DNA of 64,000 nt from NCBI GenBank assembly GCA_017467965.1, contig JAFUJZ010000001.1:47861-111860 (forward strand), read 5' to 3'. Source of the DNA: Clostridia bacterium (GTDB lineage Bacteria; Bacillota_A; Clostridia; UMGS1883). This document shows, piece after piece, positions 33,315 to 42,229 of the stretch (its first letter is position 1; each line of letters starts with the position of its first letter). The position numbers and the translations under genes were made by a program. The notes under the pieces were generated by a model. That model saw only the letters and a list, made by a program, of their open reading frames with translations, was not told the DNA's origin and made no database searches.

Positions 33315-33419
33315 AAAATACGAAAAAGGTTTAGTCAGATTGTGGTTTTGTGTAAGCGACGTGTACTAGTACATAAGCGAGCACAAAACCGCAAGATGGC
33401 ATAAGATTTTTCGTATTTT
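33315..33419. repeat. 105-bp palindromic element between glnS and gltX
   Basis: Nested inverted arms: AAAATACGAAAAA (33315-33327)/TTTTTCGTATTTT (33407-33419), TGTGGTTTTGTG (33341-33352)/CACAAAACCGCA (33382-33393) and centre TGTACTAGTACA (33362-33373). Between the middle arms and the centre TAAGCGA occurs twice in direct orientation. The right arm ends within the glnS stop codon. REP- or MITE-like. Confidence 0.7.
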
Positions 33420-35077
33420 TATTTTGCGGGTTTAAACCCTGTCTTAAGTGCCACAGTTCTGTTGAATACGCCCTCACACTTGCTGTCAAGCGTAAAGTAG
33501 CCCATTCTCACAAACTGGAATCTTTCGCCAATCTTTGCCTCGGCAAGACTTTCTTCCACCTTTGCAGAAGGATAAATTTCCAAACTATCGGGGTTTAAGA
33601 ACTCTTCAAAGTTTTCATCCTCAAGAAGTGTTGCAACGTTTTCCTTGTTGAAAATATTGTTATAAATTCTTACTTCTCTATCAAGAGCGTGTTCGCAACT
33701 GAGCCAGTGGATAGTACCCTTAACCTTAGGGCCTTCCTCTCTCTTGCCGTTACCTGTTACTAAATCTGCAGAGCAGAGAAGCTTTACAACGTTACCCTCA
33801 CTGTCCTTTACAACCTCATCACACTTAATGATATATGCGCCCATAAGTCGCACTTCGCCTTCGGGTTTAAGTCGCTGGAAGCCCGGAACAGGTTCTTCCA
33901 TAAAGTCGCTTCTTTCAATGTAAACATTTCTTGTAAAGGGAAGCTTTCTTGTGCCGAGTTCCGGCTTTTTGGGGTGGTTTGAAAGCTCAAAATATTCGCA
34001 TTTATCCTCGGGGTAGTTTGTGATTTCAACCTCAAGAGGGTCAATAACGCACACTCTTCTTTCGGCACTCTCGTTGAGTTCTTCGCAGATGCAGTACTCG
34101 AGAAGGTTCAAATCTGCCATAGCCTCACTTCTTGCAACACCGCTTCTTTCGATAAAGTCAAATATTGCACTGGGTGTATAGCCGCGTCTTCTGAGACCCG
34201 AGAGTGTAGGCATTCTGGGGTCATCCCAACCGTCAACTGTTTTTGTTTCAACCAATTTTCTGAGATAACGCTTACTCATAACTGTATATGTCATGTTAAG
34301 ACGGGCAAACTCATACTGATGAGGGTCATGGTCAAAGCCCACATTCTGAATAACCCAATCGTAAAGGGGTCTGTGGTTTGCAAATTCAATGGAGCAAAGT
34401 GAATGTGTGATGCCCTCTAGAGCGTCCTGAATGGGATGGGCAAAGTCATACATGGGGTAAATACACCATTTGTTGCCCTGTCTGTGATGTTCCGCGTGCT
34501 TAATTCTGTAAATAACGGGGTCACGCATGTTCATGTTGGGGCTTGCCATATCAATCTTAGCACGAAGAGTTCTCTCTCCGTCCTTGAATTCGCCATTTTT
34601 CATTCTTTCAAACAAATCAAGGTTTTCTTCCACGCTTCTATTCTTGTAGGGGCTTTCCTTACCGGGACTAGTAGGCACACCACGGTACTCGCTCATTTCC
34701 TCGGGTGTAAGGTCGCATACAAAAGCCTTGCCCTCTTTTATGAGCTTTACTGCGAATTCGTAGCACTTATCAAAGTAGTCAGAGCCATAGAAAATACCGC
34801 CTGTAGGCACTGCACCGAGCCACATAAGGTCTTCTTCAATAGCTCTTACGTACTCGTCGTCCTCTCTTACGGGGTTGGTATCATCGTAACGGAGATTGAA
34901 TTTACCGCCGTATTTTTTTGCAGCAGTGTGGTTGATGTAAATAGCCTTTGCACTACCTATATGAAGATAACCGTTAGGCTCGGGAGGAAAACGTGTATGA
35001 ACCTCGTTTTCACGTCCTTCTGCCAGGTCGGCATCGATAATGTCATGAATAAAGTTGGATGATTTTTTCTCTTCCAT
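33419..35077 (-). CDS. glnS: Glutaminyl-tRNA synthetase
   Basis: Family role: charges tRNA-Gln directly. Seen: 552 residues, the usual length. HIGH motif YLHIGSAKAI near 37-46; RYDDTNPVREDDEYV; the GlnRS-specific VETKTVDGWDDPRMPTLSGL; KMSKS as VMSKRYL; and the two-barrel anticodon domain with GFQRLKPEGEVRLMGAYI. Most Firmicutes use the GatCAB amidotransferase route instead, so GlnRS here probably came by transfer (inference from known distribution). RBS GAAAGGAACG before the ATG. Confidence 0.96.
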   Translation of the reverse strand: MEEKKSSNFIHDIIDADLAEGRENEVHTRFPPEPNGYLHIGSAKAIYINHTAAKKYGGKFNLRYDDTNPVREDDEYVRAIEEDLMWLGAVPTGGIFYGSDYFDKCYEFAVKLIKEGKAFVCDLTPEEMSEYRGVPTSPGKESPYKNRSVEENLDLFERMKNGEFKDGERTLRAKIDMASPNMNMRDPVIYRIKHAEHHRQGNKWCIYPMYDFAHPIQDALEGITHSLCSIEFANHRPLYDWVIQNVGFDHDPHQYEFARLNMTYTVMSKRYLRKLVETKTVDGWDDPRMPTLSGLRRRGYTPSAIFDFIERSGVARSEAMADLNLLEYCICEELNESAERRVCVIDPLEVEITNYPEDKCEYFELSNHPKKPELGTRKLPFTRNVYIERSDFMEEPVPGFQRLKPEGEVRLMGAYIIKCDEVVKDSEGNVVKLLCSADLVTGNGKREEGPKVKGTIHWLSCEHALDREVRIYNNIFNKENVATLLEDENFEEFLNPDSLEIYPSAKVEESLAEAKIGERFQFVRMGYFTLDSKCEGVFNRTVALKTGFKPAK

Positions 35078-35249
35078 ATTATTACCGTTCCTTTCTTTTG
35101 GATAACATACATATTATATGATATTATTACCAAAAATGCAACAAAAACATTATTTGTATAAAAATCAAAATTTTGCTTGCATAAATTCCGATTTTATAGT
35201 ATTATTAAAAGGCAATAATTTGTTAATTTATTTTACGGAGGTTTATCAT

Positions 35250-36371
35250 ATGAGTGAAATCAAAAAAGTTGCCATTCTCACAGGCGGCGGCGACTGCCCC
35301 GGCCTCAACGCGGTTATCCGTGCCGTTGTTAAGACAGCTATCGTTAAGTACGGTCTTGAAGTTGTAGGTATCAGACGTGGTTACCACGGTCTTTACCACA
35401 AGGACTTTATTCCGCTTACACTTGACAACGTTCAGGAAATCCTTTCTGAGGGCGGCACAATCCTTAAGTCCTCTAACAAGGACAACCTTTTCATTTACCC
35501 CATCCGTGACGAAAACGATAACATCGTTCGTGACGAAAATGGTAAGATTATGTATCACGACGTTTCTGACGTTGCAGTTGAAAACCTTAAGGAAGCAGGC
35601 ATCGATGCTCTCTTCATCTTAGGCGGCGACGGTACACTCACATCCGGTCGTGACTTTGCAAGAAAGGGCGTTAATGTTATTGGTATTCCCAAGACTATCG
35701 ACAACGACCTTGCTGAAACAGACTACACATTCGGTTTCGATACAGCTATCAGCGTTGTAACAGAATCCTTTGACCGTATCCGTACAACAGCTAAGTCTCA
35801 CGGCAGAATTATGTGTGTTGAAATCATGGGTCGTGGTGCCGGCTGGCTCACACTTCACGGCGGTATCGCAGGTGCAGCTGACGCTATCCTCATTCCCGAA
35901 ATCCCCTATGACATCAACAAGGTTGCTGAAAAGATTAAGGCTGACATGGCTAATGGCAAGGACTTTGCAATCGTTGCAGTTGCAGAAGGTGCTAAGCCTC
36001 TTGGCGGCGACATTGTTATTTCCAAGATTCGCGAAGATTCTCCCGATGCTATCCGTCTTGGCGGTGTAAGTGCAATTGTTGCTGATCAGCTTGAAGCTCT
36101 TTGCGGCACAGAAGCTCGTTCCACAATTCTCGGACACACACAGCGTGGTGGTAACACATCCGGTCATGACAGAGTTCTTTCTTCTCGTTACGGCTATGCA
36201 GCTGTTGAATTGGCTATGGAAGGTAAGTTCGGTAACATCGTAGCTCTTCATGGCGACGAAATGACATACGCTTCCTTGGAAGACGTTATCGGTCAGAAGA
36301 CTAAGAACGTTGACCCCAACGGTGAACTTGTGCAGATGGCGAAAGCTATCGGCGTTTGCTTCGGCGACTAA
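35250..36371 (+). CDS. pfkA: 6-phosphofructokinase
   Basis: Family role: phosphorylates fructose-6-phosphate in glycolysis. Seen: 373 residues; N-terminal TGGGDCPGLNAVIR; phosphate-donor loop GGDG at 125-128; PKTIDND at 147-153; GRGAGW and GHTQRGG later. The glycine in GGDG is the ATP-type residue, while the Lys in PKTIDND is the one found in pyrophosphate-type enzymes. Such G/K forms are known as non-allosteric ATP enzymes of the PPi-PFK-like branch. ATG 35250 has ACGGAGG upstream; an open in-frame extension to 35118 has no site. Donor choice is inferred. Confidence 0.95.
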   Translation: MSEIKKVAILTGGGDCPGLNAVIRAVVKTAIVKYGLEVVGIRRGYHGLYHKDFIPLTLDNVQEILSEGGTILKSSNKDNLFIYPIRDENDNIVRDENGKIMYHDVSDVAVENLKEAGIDALFILGGDGTLTSGRDFARKGVNVIGIPKTIDNDLAETDYTFGFDTAISVVTESFDRIRTTAKSHGRIMCVEIMGRGAGWLTLHGGIAGAADAILIPEIPYDINKVAEKIKADMANGKDFAIVAVAEGAKPLGGDIVISKIREDSPDAIRLGGVSAIVADQLEALCGTEARSTILGHTQRGGNTSGHDRVLSSRYGYAAVELAMEGKFGNIVALHGDEMTYASLEDVIGQKTKNVDPNGELVQMAKAIGVCFGD

Positions 36372-36394
36372 AATGACAATATAAAATGGCAAAA

Positions 36395-36530
36395 ATCGTC
36401 CAAACTCACCCACGGCATACGCTCGTATAGCCGTAGGCTCCTTTGAACAATTTCATCTCATTTTCTATTCGTTATTTTCAACATCAGCGCAAATTGCGCA
36501 GACCGTGTTAATTAAATTTCGAAGTTCAAA
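36395..36530. repeat. Hairpin-bearing direct repeat after pfkA, copy A
   Basis: Begins ATCGTCC and contains a hairpin ACGGCATAC-GCTC-GTATAGCCGT (36412-36434) with a bulged A; then CCTTTGAACAATTTCATCTC, a palindrome GCGCAAATTGCGC and TTAATTAAATTTCGAAGTTC. It matches copy B (36580-36760) over most of its length. Confidence 0.75.
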
Positions 36531-36560
36531 TCCCTTTCTTTGACAGAAAGGGATTTGTTT
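36528..36560 (+). terminator. Intrinsic terminator downstream of pfkA / copy A
   Basis: Stem AAATCCCTTTCT / AGAAAGGGATTT with loop TTGAC and a T-rich tail. Confidence 0.8.
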
Positions 36561-36579
36561 TATTTTGCCCATTAACACT

Positions 36580-36760
36580 ATCGTCCAAAATAATAACAGG
36601 CATACTTTTGTATAGCCTGTTTTTGTTTTGAACGATTCTGCATTCTTTTCTCTTTGTAATTGGGTTTCAATAAACCGTAGGTTCCTTTGAACAATTTCAT
36701 CTCATTTTCAATATCAATGCAAATTGCGTAGAGCACATTAATTAAATTTTGAAGTTCAAA
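36580..36760. repeat. Hairpin-bearing direct repeat, copy B
   Basis: Same order as copy A. The hairpin is ACAGGCATAC-TTTT-GTATAGCCTGT (36596-36620), with the same bulged A and changed stem pairs. It has about 50 nt of extra sequence before CCTTTGAACAATTTCATCTC. No ORF is supported in either copy. Confidence 0.75.
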
Positions 36761-36787
36761 ATAAATTTACAACACAATCACAAATAA

Positions 36788-36825
36788 TTTTCCGGCATTC
36801 CGGAAAACATTCCGAAATACCGGAA
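36788..36825. promoter_or_regulatory. Tandem palindromic operator-like sites before the XRE/zinc-ribbon pair
   Basis: Perfect palindrome TTTTCCGG-CATT-CCGGAAAA (36788-36807) followed by TTCCG-AAATAC-CGGAA (36810-36825). A further GACAA-ACC-TTGTC lies at 36885-36897, just before the ribosome binding site. Likely autoregulatory sites; inferred. Confidence 0.5.
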
Positions 36826-36914
36826 AATAAGGGTTTTATGTGGCACGCATCATAGTATTTTTATCAAATCTTTGGTAAAGTTTTGACAAACCTTGTCGAA
36901 GGAGAAATGATACT

Positions 36915-37178
36915 ATGAGAAAAATTTATTCAAACAAACTTAAAGAGTTTTTTTGTAAGGAGCTAATTAAAACAAGGGCAAATTTAGGATTAACCCAATT
37001 TGAAATTTCCGAACGCCTTGCCTTATCCCCTCGCCCGTATATTGAATTAGAACATGGTCGCAGTTTATGCAGTGCTCTCACATTAGTACTATATTTGATA
37101 TATTTATGTCCTGATGTAGAAAAGTTTTTAAACCAAGTGCGCATAATTTTTGAGTCGGATAAAGACGATGTTGCGTAA
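36915..37178 (+). CDS. Small XRE-like HTH protein
   Basis: 87 residues: KELIKTRANLGLTQFEISER ... RPYIELEHGRSL is a helix-turn-helix of the XRE/Cro type (about 14-60), followed by a hydrophobic helix VLYLIYLCPDVEKFLNQ and an acidic tail. RBS GGAG at 36901-36904 with a spacing of about 10; an ATG at 36907 closes at once. Its end overlaps the start of the zinc-ribbon gene by 11 bp, so the two are translationally coupled. Probably a regulator of its own operon; no further target is visible. Confidence 0.75.
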   Translation: MRKIYSNKLKEFFCKELIKTRANLGLTQFEISERLALSPRPYIELEHGRSLCSALTLVLYLIYLCPDVEKFLNQVRIIFESDKDDVA

Positions 37179-37365
37179 GGATAATTTTATATTAAGTTTC
37201 ATACTGGCATTATCTTATCGCACCGCCCTACCCGTCACCGAAACAAAACTATACGAATGGTCTACCTTTCCCATCTGCCCAAGGTGCAGAATAACATTAG
37301 AGCGAGAATATCAATCATTTTGCGACAGATGCGGGCAAAAGTTGAGTTGGGATAACTATAAATAA
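37168..37365 (+). CDS. Small zinc-ribbon protein coupled to the HTH gene
   Basis: 65 residues. The ATG at 37168 lies within the last codons of the HTH gene. The C-terminal half is a compact zinc ribbon: FPICPRCRITLEREYQSF followed by CDRCGQKLSW, giving two CxxC knuckles 16-18 residues apart. Function unknown; the small HTH/zinc-ribbon pairing suggests a two-part regulatory module. A start further upstream (TTG 37150) is possible but unnecessary. Confidence 0.65.
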   Translation: MLRKDNFILSFILALSYRTALPVTETKLYEWSTFPICPRCRITLEREYQSFCDRCGQKLSWDNYK

Positions 37366-37424
37366 AAAAGCACTTTCAATGCTTCAACCCCCTCATTCCC
37401 CCAATCTTTTGAGGACAAGAAGGT

Positions 37425-37600
37425 TCCCCAAATAAAATCGACGGGGTTAATCGCATTCACCCCGTCGAAAGTGCCGATTTTAGGGCTCCAGTAGGGAGTC
37501 TTACACGAGAAAGCGGCACTTTGTTCATTATAAAAAAACATTGCCAAAAAATCTTGCCACGGGCAATCTTTTTTGGCGCGTATCGAAAAATTCGACACGC
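37425..37600 (+). repeat. Multi-hairpin structured repeat, copy 2
   Basis: AATAAAAT (37431-37438); P1 37439-37467 with apical TAAT-CGC-ATTC; GAAAGT; P2 37468-37522 enclosing GGCTCC/GGGAGTC; CTTACACGAGAAA; P3 37543-37577 (GCCAAAAAA...TTTTTTGGC around TTGCC-ACG-GGCAA); P4 37578-37600 (GCGT-ATCGAA-AAA-TTCGA-CACGC). See copies at 10973 and 57257. Confidence 0.78.
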
Positions 37601-37602
37601 TG

Positions 37603-37634
37603 AGACGCTACCAATAGGTAGCGTCTTATTTTTA
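37603..37634 (+). terminator. Intrinsic terminator after structured repeat copy 2
   Basis: Perfect stem AGACGCTACC / GGTAGCGTCT with loop AATA, then TATTTTT. It would end a transcript running through the repeat. Confidence 0.88.
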
Positions 37635-37758
37635 CCCCTATCTTCTCACATAAATAAAGGATTTTTCCAACTTTTCCCGAATAAATAATTAAATAAAAGA
37701 TTTTTACTTGCGAAAATACTATATAACTCTGCGTTCTGTACTTGAAAGGTTGATAGCC

Positions 37759-38751
37759 ATGACAATCCGCGAACAAATCGAAGAAACTGAATATCTTACC
37801 CTCTCGCCTTTTGCTACAAAAGCGCGTGAAACCCGCGGCAGGCAAATACCCAAGCCACTCTGCGATATGCGTACCGAATTTCAGCGTGACCGCGACAAGA
37901 TTATTCACTCAAAATCTTTCCGTCGTTTAAAGCACAAAACCCAGGTTTTCATATCTCCCGAGGGTGACCACTATCGCACCCGTCTTACCCACACGCTCGA
38001 GGTGTCGCAAATAGGGCGCACAATTGCTCGTGCACTAAGGTTAAATGAGGATTTGGTAGAGGCAATCAGCCTTGGTCACGATTTAGGACACACACCATTT
38101 GGTCATGCAGGTGAAGCTGCGCTTAACTCCATATCCCCCAACGGTTTCAGGCACAACGAGCAGAGCGTCCGCGTTGCCGATTTTATTGACAAGCTTAATC
38201 TTACATATGAGGTTCGTGACGGTATTCTTAACCACACTGGTAGCAACGTTGCATCTACTCCCGAAGGCAAAATTATCAAGTTTGCCGACCGTATTGCATA
38301 CATCAACCACGACATTGACGACGCTATCCGTGCAGGCGTGCTTTCACCCGACGCTATCCCAAATGAGCTTATTGCCATACTTGGCGACACCCATTCCAAG
38401 CGCATAGGCACCATGATACGTAACTGTATTGATTCAAGTCGTGACAGCGACCGCATTTTGATGACAGGCGACGTATGCACCGCAATGGAAGAGCTTCGTT
38501 CATTTATGTTTGAAAATGTGTACATAGGCTCCGATGCCAAAATCGAAGAAGGCAAAGTCCGCAGTATTATAAACGGTTTATATGATTACTATATCAATAA
38601 CCCCCACACCCTTCCCGATGTGGATATTTCGGCAATGAATGACTATGACATTGACCGCAGTGTATGTGACTATATAGCAGGCATGAGCGACCGTTATGCG
38701 GTCTATATGTTCGAAAAGATCTATGTTCCATCCTCCTGGGGCAGGAACTGA
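37759..38751 (+). CDS. dgt: Deoxyguanosinetriphosphate triphosphohydrolase-like HD protein
   Basis: Family role: HD-domain dNTP triphosphohydrolase of the short (dGTPase-like) type; splits dNTPs to nucleoside and tripolyphosphate. Seen: 330 residues; FRRLKHKTQVFISPEGDHYRTR near the start; HD core with RLTHTLEVSQI, LGHDLGHTPFGHAGE and GILNHTG; a later FADRIAYINHDIDDAI. ATG 37759 has GAAAGG at a suitable distance; the longer in-frame start at 37708 does not. In many Firmicutes this gene precedes dnaG-rpoD, as here, although 174 bp separate it from dnaG. Confidence 0.93.
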   Translation: MTIREQIEETEYLTLSPFATKARETRGRQIPKPLCDMRTEFQRDRDKIIHSKSFRRLKHKTQVFISPEGDHYRTRLTHTLEVSQIGRTIARALRLNEDLVEAISLGHDLGHTPFGHAGEAALNSISPNGFRHNEQSVRVADFIDKLNLTYEVRDGILNHTGSNVASTPEGKIIKFADRIAYINHDIDDAIRAGVLSPDAIPNELIAILGDTHSKRIGTMIRNCIDSSRDSDRILMTGDVCTAMEELRSFMFENVYIGSDAKIEEGKVRSIINGLYDYYINNPHTLPDVDISAMNDYDIDRSVCDYIAGMSDRYAVYMFEKIYVPSSWGRN

Positions 38752-38925
38752 TGACATTTACGGGCAGTTATTGTATATTTTTATACAATTTGGTTATAAC
38801 TTCCAAAAGAGAGTGTCCTTTTTTAGCTAATTTTTTTGTTTTTAAAAAAAGGATTTTTGCCTCACTTGTCGAATAATTACAATAAGTACTATTTATGAAT
38901 ACTATATATGAAAGGGAGCGAGCTT

Positions 38926-40689
38926 GTGGCAAATTTTTATCCGGATGAAATCATTTCGGAAATAGTTAGCGCAAACGATATCGTCTCCCTTGTATCGTCC
39001 TATGTTCATTTGAAAAAAAGCGGCAGCGGCTATATGGGTTGCTGCCCATTTCATCGTGAAAAGACGCCTTCATTTCACGTGAGCGGCGACAAGCAGCTTT
39101 ACCACTGCTTTGGGTGCGGCGTCGGCGGCAGTGTTATTCAGTTTGTTATGGCAGCTGAAAACCTTGATTTTCCCGATGCACTCAGATTTCTTGCAGACCG
39201 TGCAGGCATCAATCTTCCTGAAATGGGTCGTGTTGATGATCAGACCGACGCATATTACAAGCGCAAACGTAAAATCTATGACATGAACCGCGATGCGGCA
39301 AGGTTTTTCCGCGAGGTGCTGTTATCTCAAGAAGGCAAAAGCGCTCTTGATTACCTCACAAACCGCGGTTTATCTATGAAAACTATCACGTCCTTTGGTT
39401 TGGGTGCTTCTCCGGACGGCTGGGATGCTTTATTAAAAAAGCTTCTCTCCTTAGGCTATGACCGTGACCTTATGGTTGAAGCCGGGCTTTGCATCCGTAA
39501 TGAAAAAAATCACGTCTATGACCGCTACCGTAACCGCGTCATGTTCCCTATCATTGACACCCGCGGCAACGTGGTCGGTTTTGGTGGACGTAAGCTTACA
39601 GGCGACGGCGCAAAATACATCAACTCGCCTGAAAGCATTGTTTACAACAAAGGCAAAATCCTTTATGCTCTCAATTTTGCAAAAAAACAGGAGCATAACA
39701 ACCTCATATTAACCGAAGGCTATATGGACGTTATCAGCCTTCATCAGGCAGGATTTACGGGTGCAGTGGCAGGTTGTGGCACGGCACTTACGAGTGAGCA
39801 AGCAAGGCTTGCGGCAAAGTACTCCAAAAACATTTTTCTTTGTTATGACTCTGACGAAGCGGGTCAAAAAGCCGCCAAAAGGGCGATTGAGCTGTTTTCG
39901 GGGTTGGAATGTAACGTAAAGGTTTTAAAAGTCCCCGACGGTAAAGACCCTGATGATTTTATTCGTAAACATGGCGCGGCGGCATTTGAAAAGCTCCTTA
40001 CATCAGCAAGGGCAACCACCCGCTATGAGATAGATTCTATTATGCAAAAATACGACCTTGACGACATCAGTCAAAAGGTTGAATTCTCACGTGAGATTGC
40101 GCAGCTTTTATCCCGTCTTAAAAGTGCAGTCGAGCAGGACGAGTATCTCAAATACGTAAGTCGCAAGGCTAACATATCGGAAGACGCTCTTTTAACCGAG
40201 ATAAAAAAGCTCAGACGGCGTGAGGGCGTAAAATCGGTCACCACAGAGATGAAAAAAGCATCCGGCGTTCAGCACACCCCCGGTCAAACGAAAACCACCT
40301 CTGCCCGTATTATCAAAGCAGAGCGAGGCTTACTGTGTGCACTTTTGTCCTCGCGTAACGATTTTGAAAAACTAAAGGGCAAAGTGACGGACGAGCTTTT
40401 TACATATGACTTTCACAGGCAGGTTTTCGCAGAGGCGAATCTTCTGTATGAAAAAGGCGGCAGTTTCGGCATAGCCGAGCTTTCAAGTGCATTTTTAGGC
40501 AAAGAAAGCGAGTTTTCACAGGTATTTATGCAAACAGGCGAAATCTCTGACAGCAAGCAGGCTGCAGTTGATTTTATAAATGTAATTGAGGAAGAAACCC
40601 TCAAAATTCAGATTGCAGAGGCAACGCGCGCCAACGACATAGAAAAACTTTCTATTCTTCTAAAAAAACAAAAATCATTGAAAGGATGA
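38926..40689 (+). CDS. dnaG: DNA primase
   Basis: Family role: makes RNA primers at the replication fork. Seen, numbered from the GTG at 38926 (587 residues): CHC2 zinc finger with C40, H43, C61 and C64; RNA-polymerase-like core with TOPRIM motifs [16 protein letters not shown] and [15 protein letters not shown]-terminal helicase-binding region beginning after about 420. The GTG is chosen because AAAGGGAG lies 8 nt upstream; an ATG at 38908 has no site. Its stop codon overlaps the ribosome binding site of rpoD, so the two are coupled. Confidence 0.95.
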   Translation: MANFYPDEIISEIVSANDIVSLVSSYVHLKKSGSGYMGCCPFHREKTPSFHVSGDKQLYHCFGCGVGGSVIQFVMAAENLDFPDALRFLADRAGINLPEMGRVDDQTDAYYKRKRKIYDMNRDAARFFREVLLSQEGKSALDYLTNRGLSMKTITSFGLGASPDGWDALLKKLLSLGYDRDLMVEAGLCIRNEKNHVYDRYRNRVMFPIIDTRGNVVGFGGRKLTGDGAKYINSPESIVYNKGKILYALNFAKKQEHNNLILTEGYMDVISLHQAGFTGAVAGCGTALTSEQARLAAKYSKNIFLCYDSDEAGQKAAKRAIELFSGLECNVKVLKVPDGKDPDDFIRKHGAAAFEKLLTSARATTRYEIDSIMQKYDLDDISQKVEFSREIAQLLSRLKSAVEQDEYLKYVSRKANISEDALLTEIKKLRRREGVKSVTTEMKKASGVQHTPGQTKTTSARIIKAERGLLCALLSSRNDFEKLKGKVTDELFTYDFHRQVFAEANLLYEKGGSFGIAELSSAFLGKESEFSQVFMQTGEISDSKQAAVDFINVIEEETLKIQIAEATRANDIEKLSILLKKQKSLKG

Positions 40690-40694
40690 TATCA

Positions 40695-41786
40695 ATGAGC
40701 GAAAATGCAGCAAACAATAAAAAAGCAGCAATTAAAGATCTTCTCGAAAAAGGCAAGCAGAAAGGTGTTTTGACCGAAAAGGAAATCGAAGATGCCCTTT
40801 CCGAATATGAGCTTGACGCCGAGCAGATTGAAAAAATCCACGAAACATTGGATTCATTAGGCGTTGACGTTATCGGCGATATGGACACAGAGCTTGCAAA
40901 AATCGACGAAACCGAAACTCCCGAAGACCCTGACGACCTTTCTGTTCCCGAAGGCGTTTCTATCGATGACCACGTAAGAATGTACCTTAAGGAAATCGGT
41001 AAGGTTCCGCTTCTTTCTCCCGCCGAAGAGCACGAGTATGCAAAGCGTATGGCTGAGGGTGATGACGAAGCAAGACAAAAGCTCACTGAAGCGAACCTCC
41101 GTCTCGTTGTAAGTATTGCAAAGCGTTACGTAGGCCGCGGCATGCTTTTCCTCGACCTTATTCAGGAGGGTAACTTAGGTCTTATCAAGGCTGTTGAAAA
41201 GTTTGACTATACAAAGGGTTACAAGTTCTCCACATATGCAACATGGTGGATAAGACAGGCTATCACACGTGCCATTGCCGACCAGGCGAGAACTATCCGT
41301 ATCCCCGTTCACATGGTTGAAACCATTAACAAGCTCATTCATGTATCCCGTCAGTTACTTCAGGAATTAGGTCGTGAACCTACTCCCGAAGAAATCGCAA
41401 AGGAAATGAACATGAGCCTTGAAAAGGTTCGTGAAATCATGAAGATTGCACAGGAACCTGTAAGTTTGGAAACACCTATCGGCGAAGAAGAAGACAGCCA
41501 TTTGGGCGACTTTATCCCCGACGATGATGCTCCGGCTCCCAGTGAGGCTGCATCCTTTATGCTTCTTAAAGAACAGCTTATGGAAGTACTCGGCACACTT
41601 ACCCCTCGTGAAGAAATGGTTCTTCGTCTCCGCTTTGGTCTTGTTGACGGCAGAGCAAGAACGCTTGAGGAAGTTGGCGGCGTGTTCAACGTAACAAGAG
41701 AACGTATCCGCCAGATTGAAGCCAAGGCACTCCGCAAGCTTCGTCACCCCTCCAGAAGCAAAAAGCTTAAAGATTTCTTGGAATAA
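40695..41786 (+). CDS. rpoD: RNA polymerase primary sigma factor (sigma-A / RpoD)
   Basis: 363 residues. Short region 1.1-like acidic N-terminus (about 1-80); region 1.2 [20 protein letters not shown]; region 2 [20 protein letters not shown] and [20 protein letters not shown] (2.3-2.4, -10 binding); region 3 [13 protein letters not shown]; region 4.2 [18 protein letters not shown] (-35 binding). The length is that of Firmicutes SigA. ATG 40695 with AGGA at 8 nt is preferred to ATG 40686, which overlaps it. Its consensus-type recognition matches the many TTGACA/TATAAT promoters in this window. Confidence 0.97.
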   Translation: MSENAANNKKAAIKDLLEKGKQKGVLTEKEIEDALSEYELDAEQIEKIHETLDSLGVDVIGDMDTELAKIDETETPEDPDDLSVPEGVSIDDHVRMYLKEIGKVPLLSPAEEHEYAKRMAEGDDEARQKLTEANLRLVVSIAKRYVGRGMLFLDLIQEGNLGLIKAVEKFDYTKGYKFSTYATWWIRQAITRAIADQARTIRIPVHMVETINKLIHVSRQLLQELGREPTPEEIAKEMNMSLEKVREIMKIAQEPVSLETPIGEEEDSHLGDFIPDDDAPAPSEAASFMLLKEQLMEVLGTLTPREEMVLRLRFGLVDGRARTLEEVGGVFNVTRERIRQIEAKALRKLRHPSRSKKLKDFLE

Positions 41787-41798
41787 GGAGAGGATATT

Positions 41799-42173
41799 TT
41801 GCGTAACAATCAGTCACTTGAGGACTACCTCGAAGCCATACTTATGCTCAAAAACGAAAACGGCAGTGTGCGCAGTATTGATATTGCCCACGCACTCAAC
41901 TTTTCCAAGCCCTCTGTCTCTGTTGCTATGAAATCACTTCGTGAGAAAGGCTTGGTCACCGTTGATGACTTGGGTCATATATCTTTGACCGATACAGGTC
42001 TTTCTATTGCAAACAAGGTTTATGAACGCCACGAAATTTTAACCCGTCTTCTTATTCACATAGGCGTTGACGAAGAAACAGCCATGGAAGACAGCTGTAA
42101 AATTGAGCACGATTTAAGCGAAATAACCTTTGAAAAGCTTAAAGAATTCTTAAAAAATTCAAAACTTATATAA
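41799..42173 (+). CDS. DtxR/MntR-family metal-dependent regulator
   Basis: 124 residues from a TTG start at 41799 with AAGGAGAGG upstream, 12 bp after rpoD. Winged-helix domain 1-62 (SIDIAHALNFSKPSVSVAMK) and helical dimerisation domain; no SH3-like third domain. Metal-ligand positions by alignment from memory: D9, E12, H78, C100, E103 and H104. D9 is MntR-like, while C100 in SCKIEH is DtxR-like, so metal choice (Mn or Fe) is unclear. It lies at the end of the dnaG-rpoD run and has its own terminator; no transporter gene is adjacent. Confidence 0.85.
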   Translation: MRNNQSLEDYLEAILMLKNENGSVRSIDIAHALNFSKPSVSVAMKSLREKGLVTVDDLGHISLTDTGLSIANKVYERHEILTRLLIHIGVDEETAMEDSCKIEHDLSEITFEKLKEFLKNSKLI

Positions 42174-42206
42174 AGAAAAGCACACCATGAGGTGTGCTTT
42201 TCTTAC
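42172..42206 (+). terminator. Terminator after the DtxR/MntR gene
   Basis: Stem AAGAAAAGCACACC / GGTGTGCTTTTCTT with loop ATGA, beginning at the stop codon. Confidence 0.85.
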
Positions 42207-42229
42207 TATTCTCTATTCACTATTACTTC

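Noticed and set aside
35078..35249. Possible T-box leader for glnS-gltX
   Set aside because: No T-box sequence (GGGTGG-type) or antiterminator was found upstream of the glnS start.
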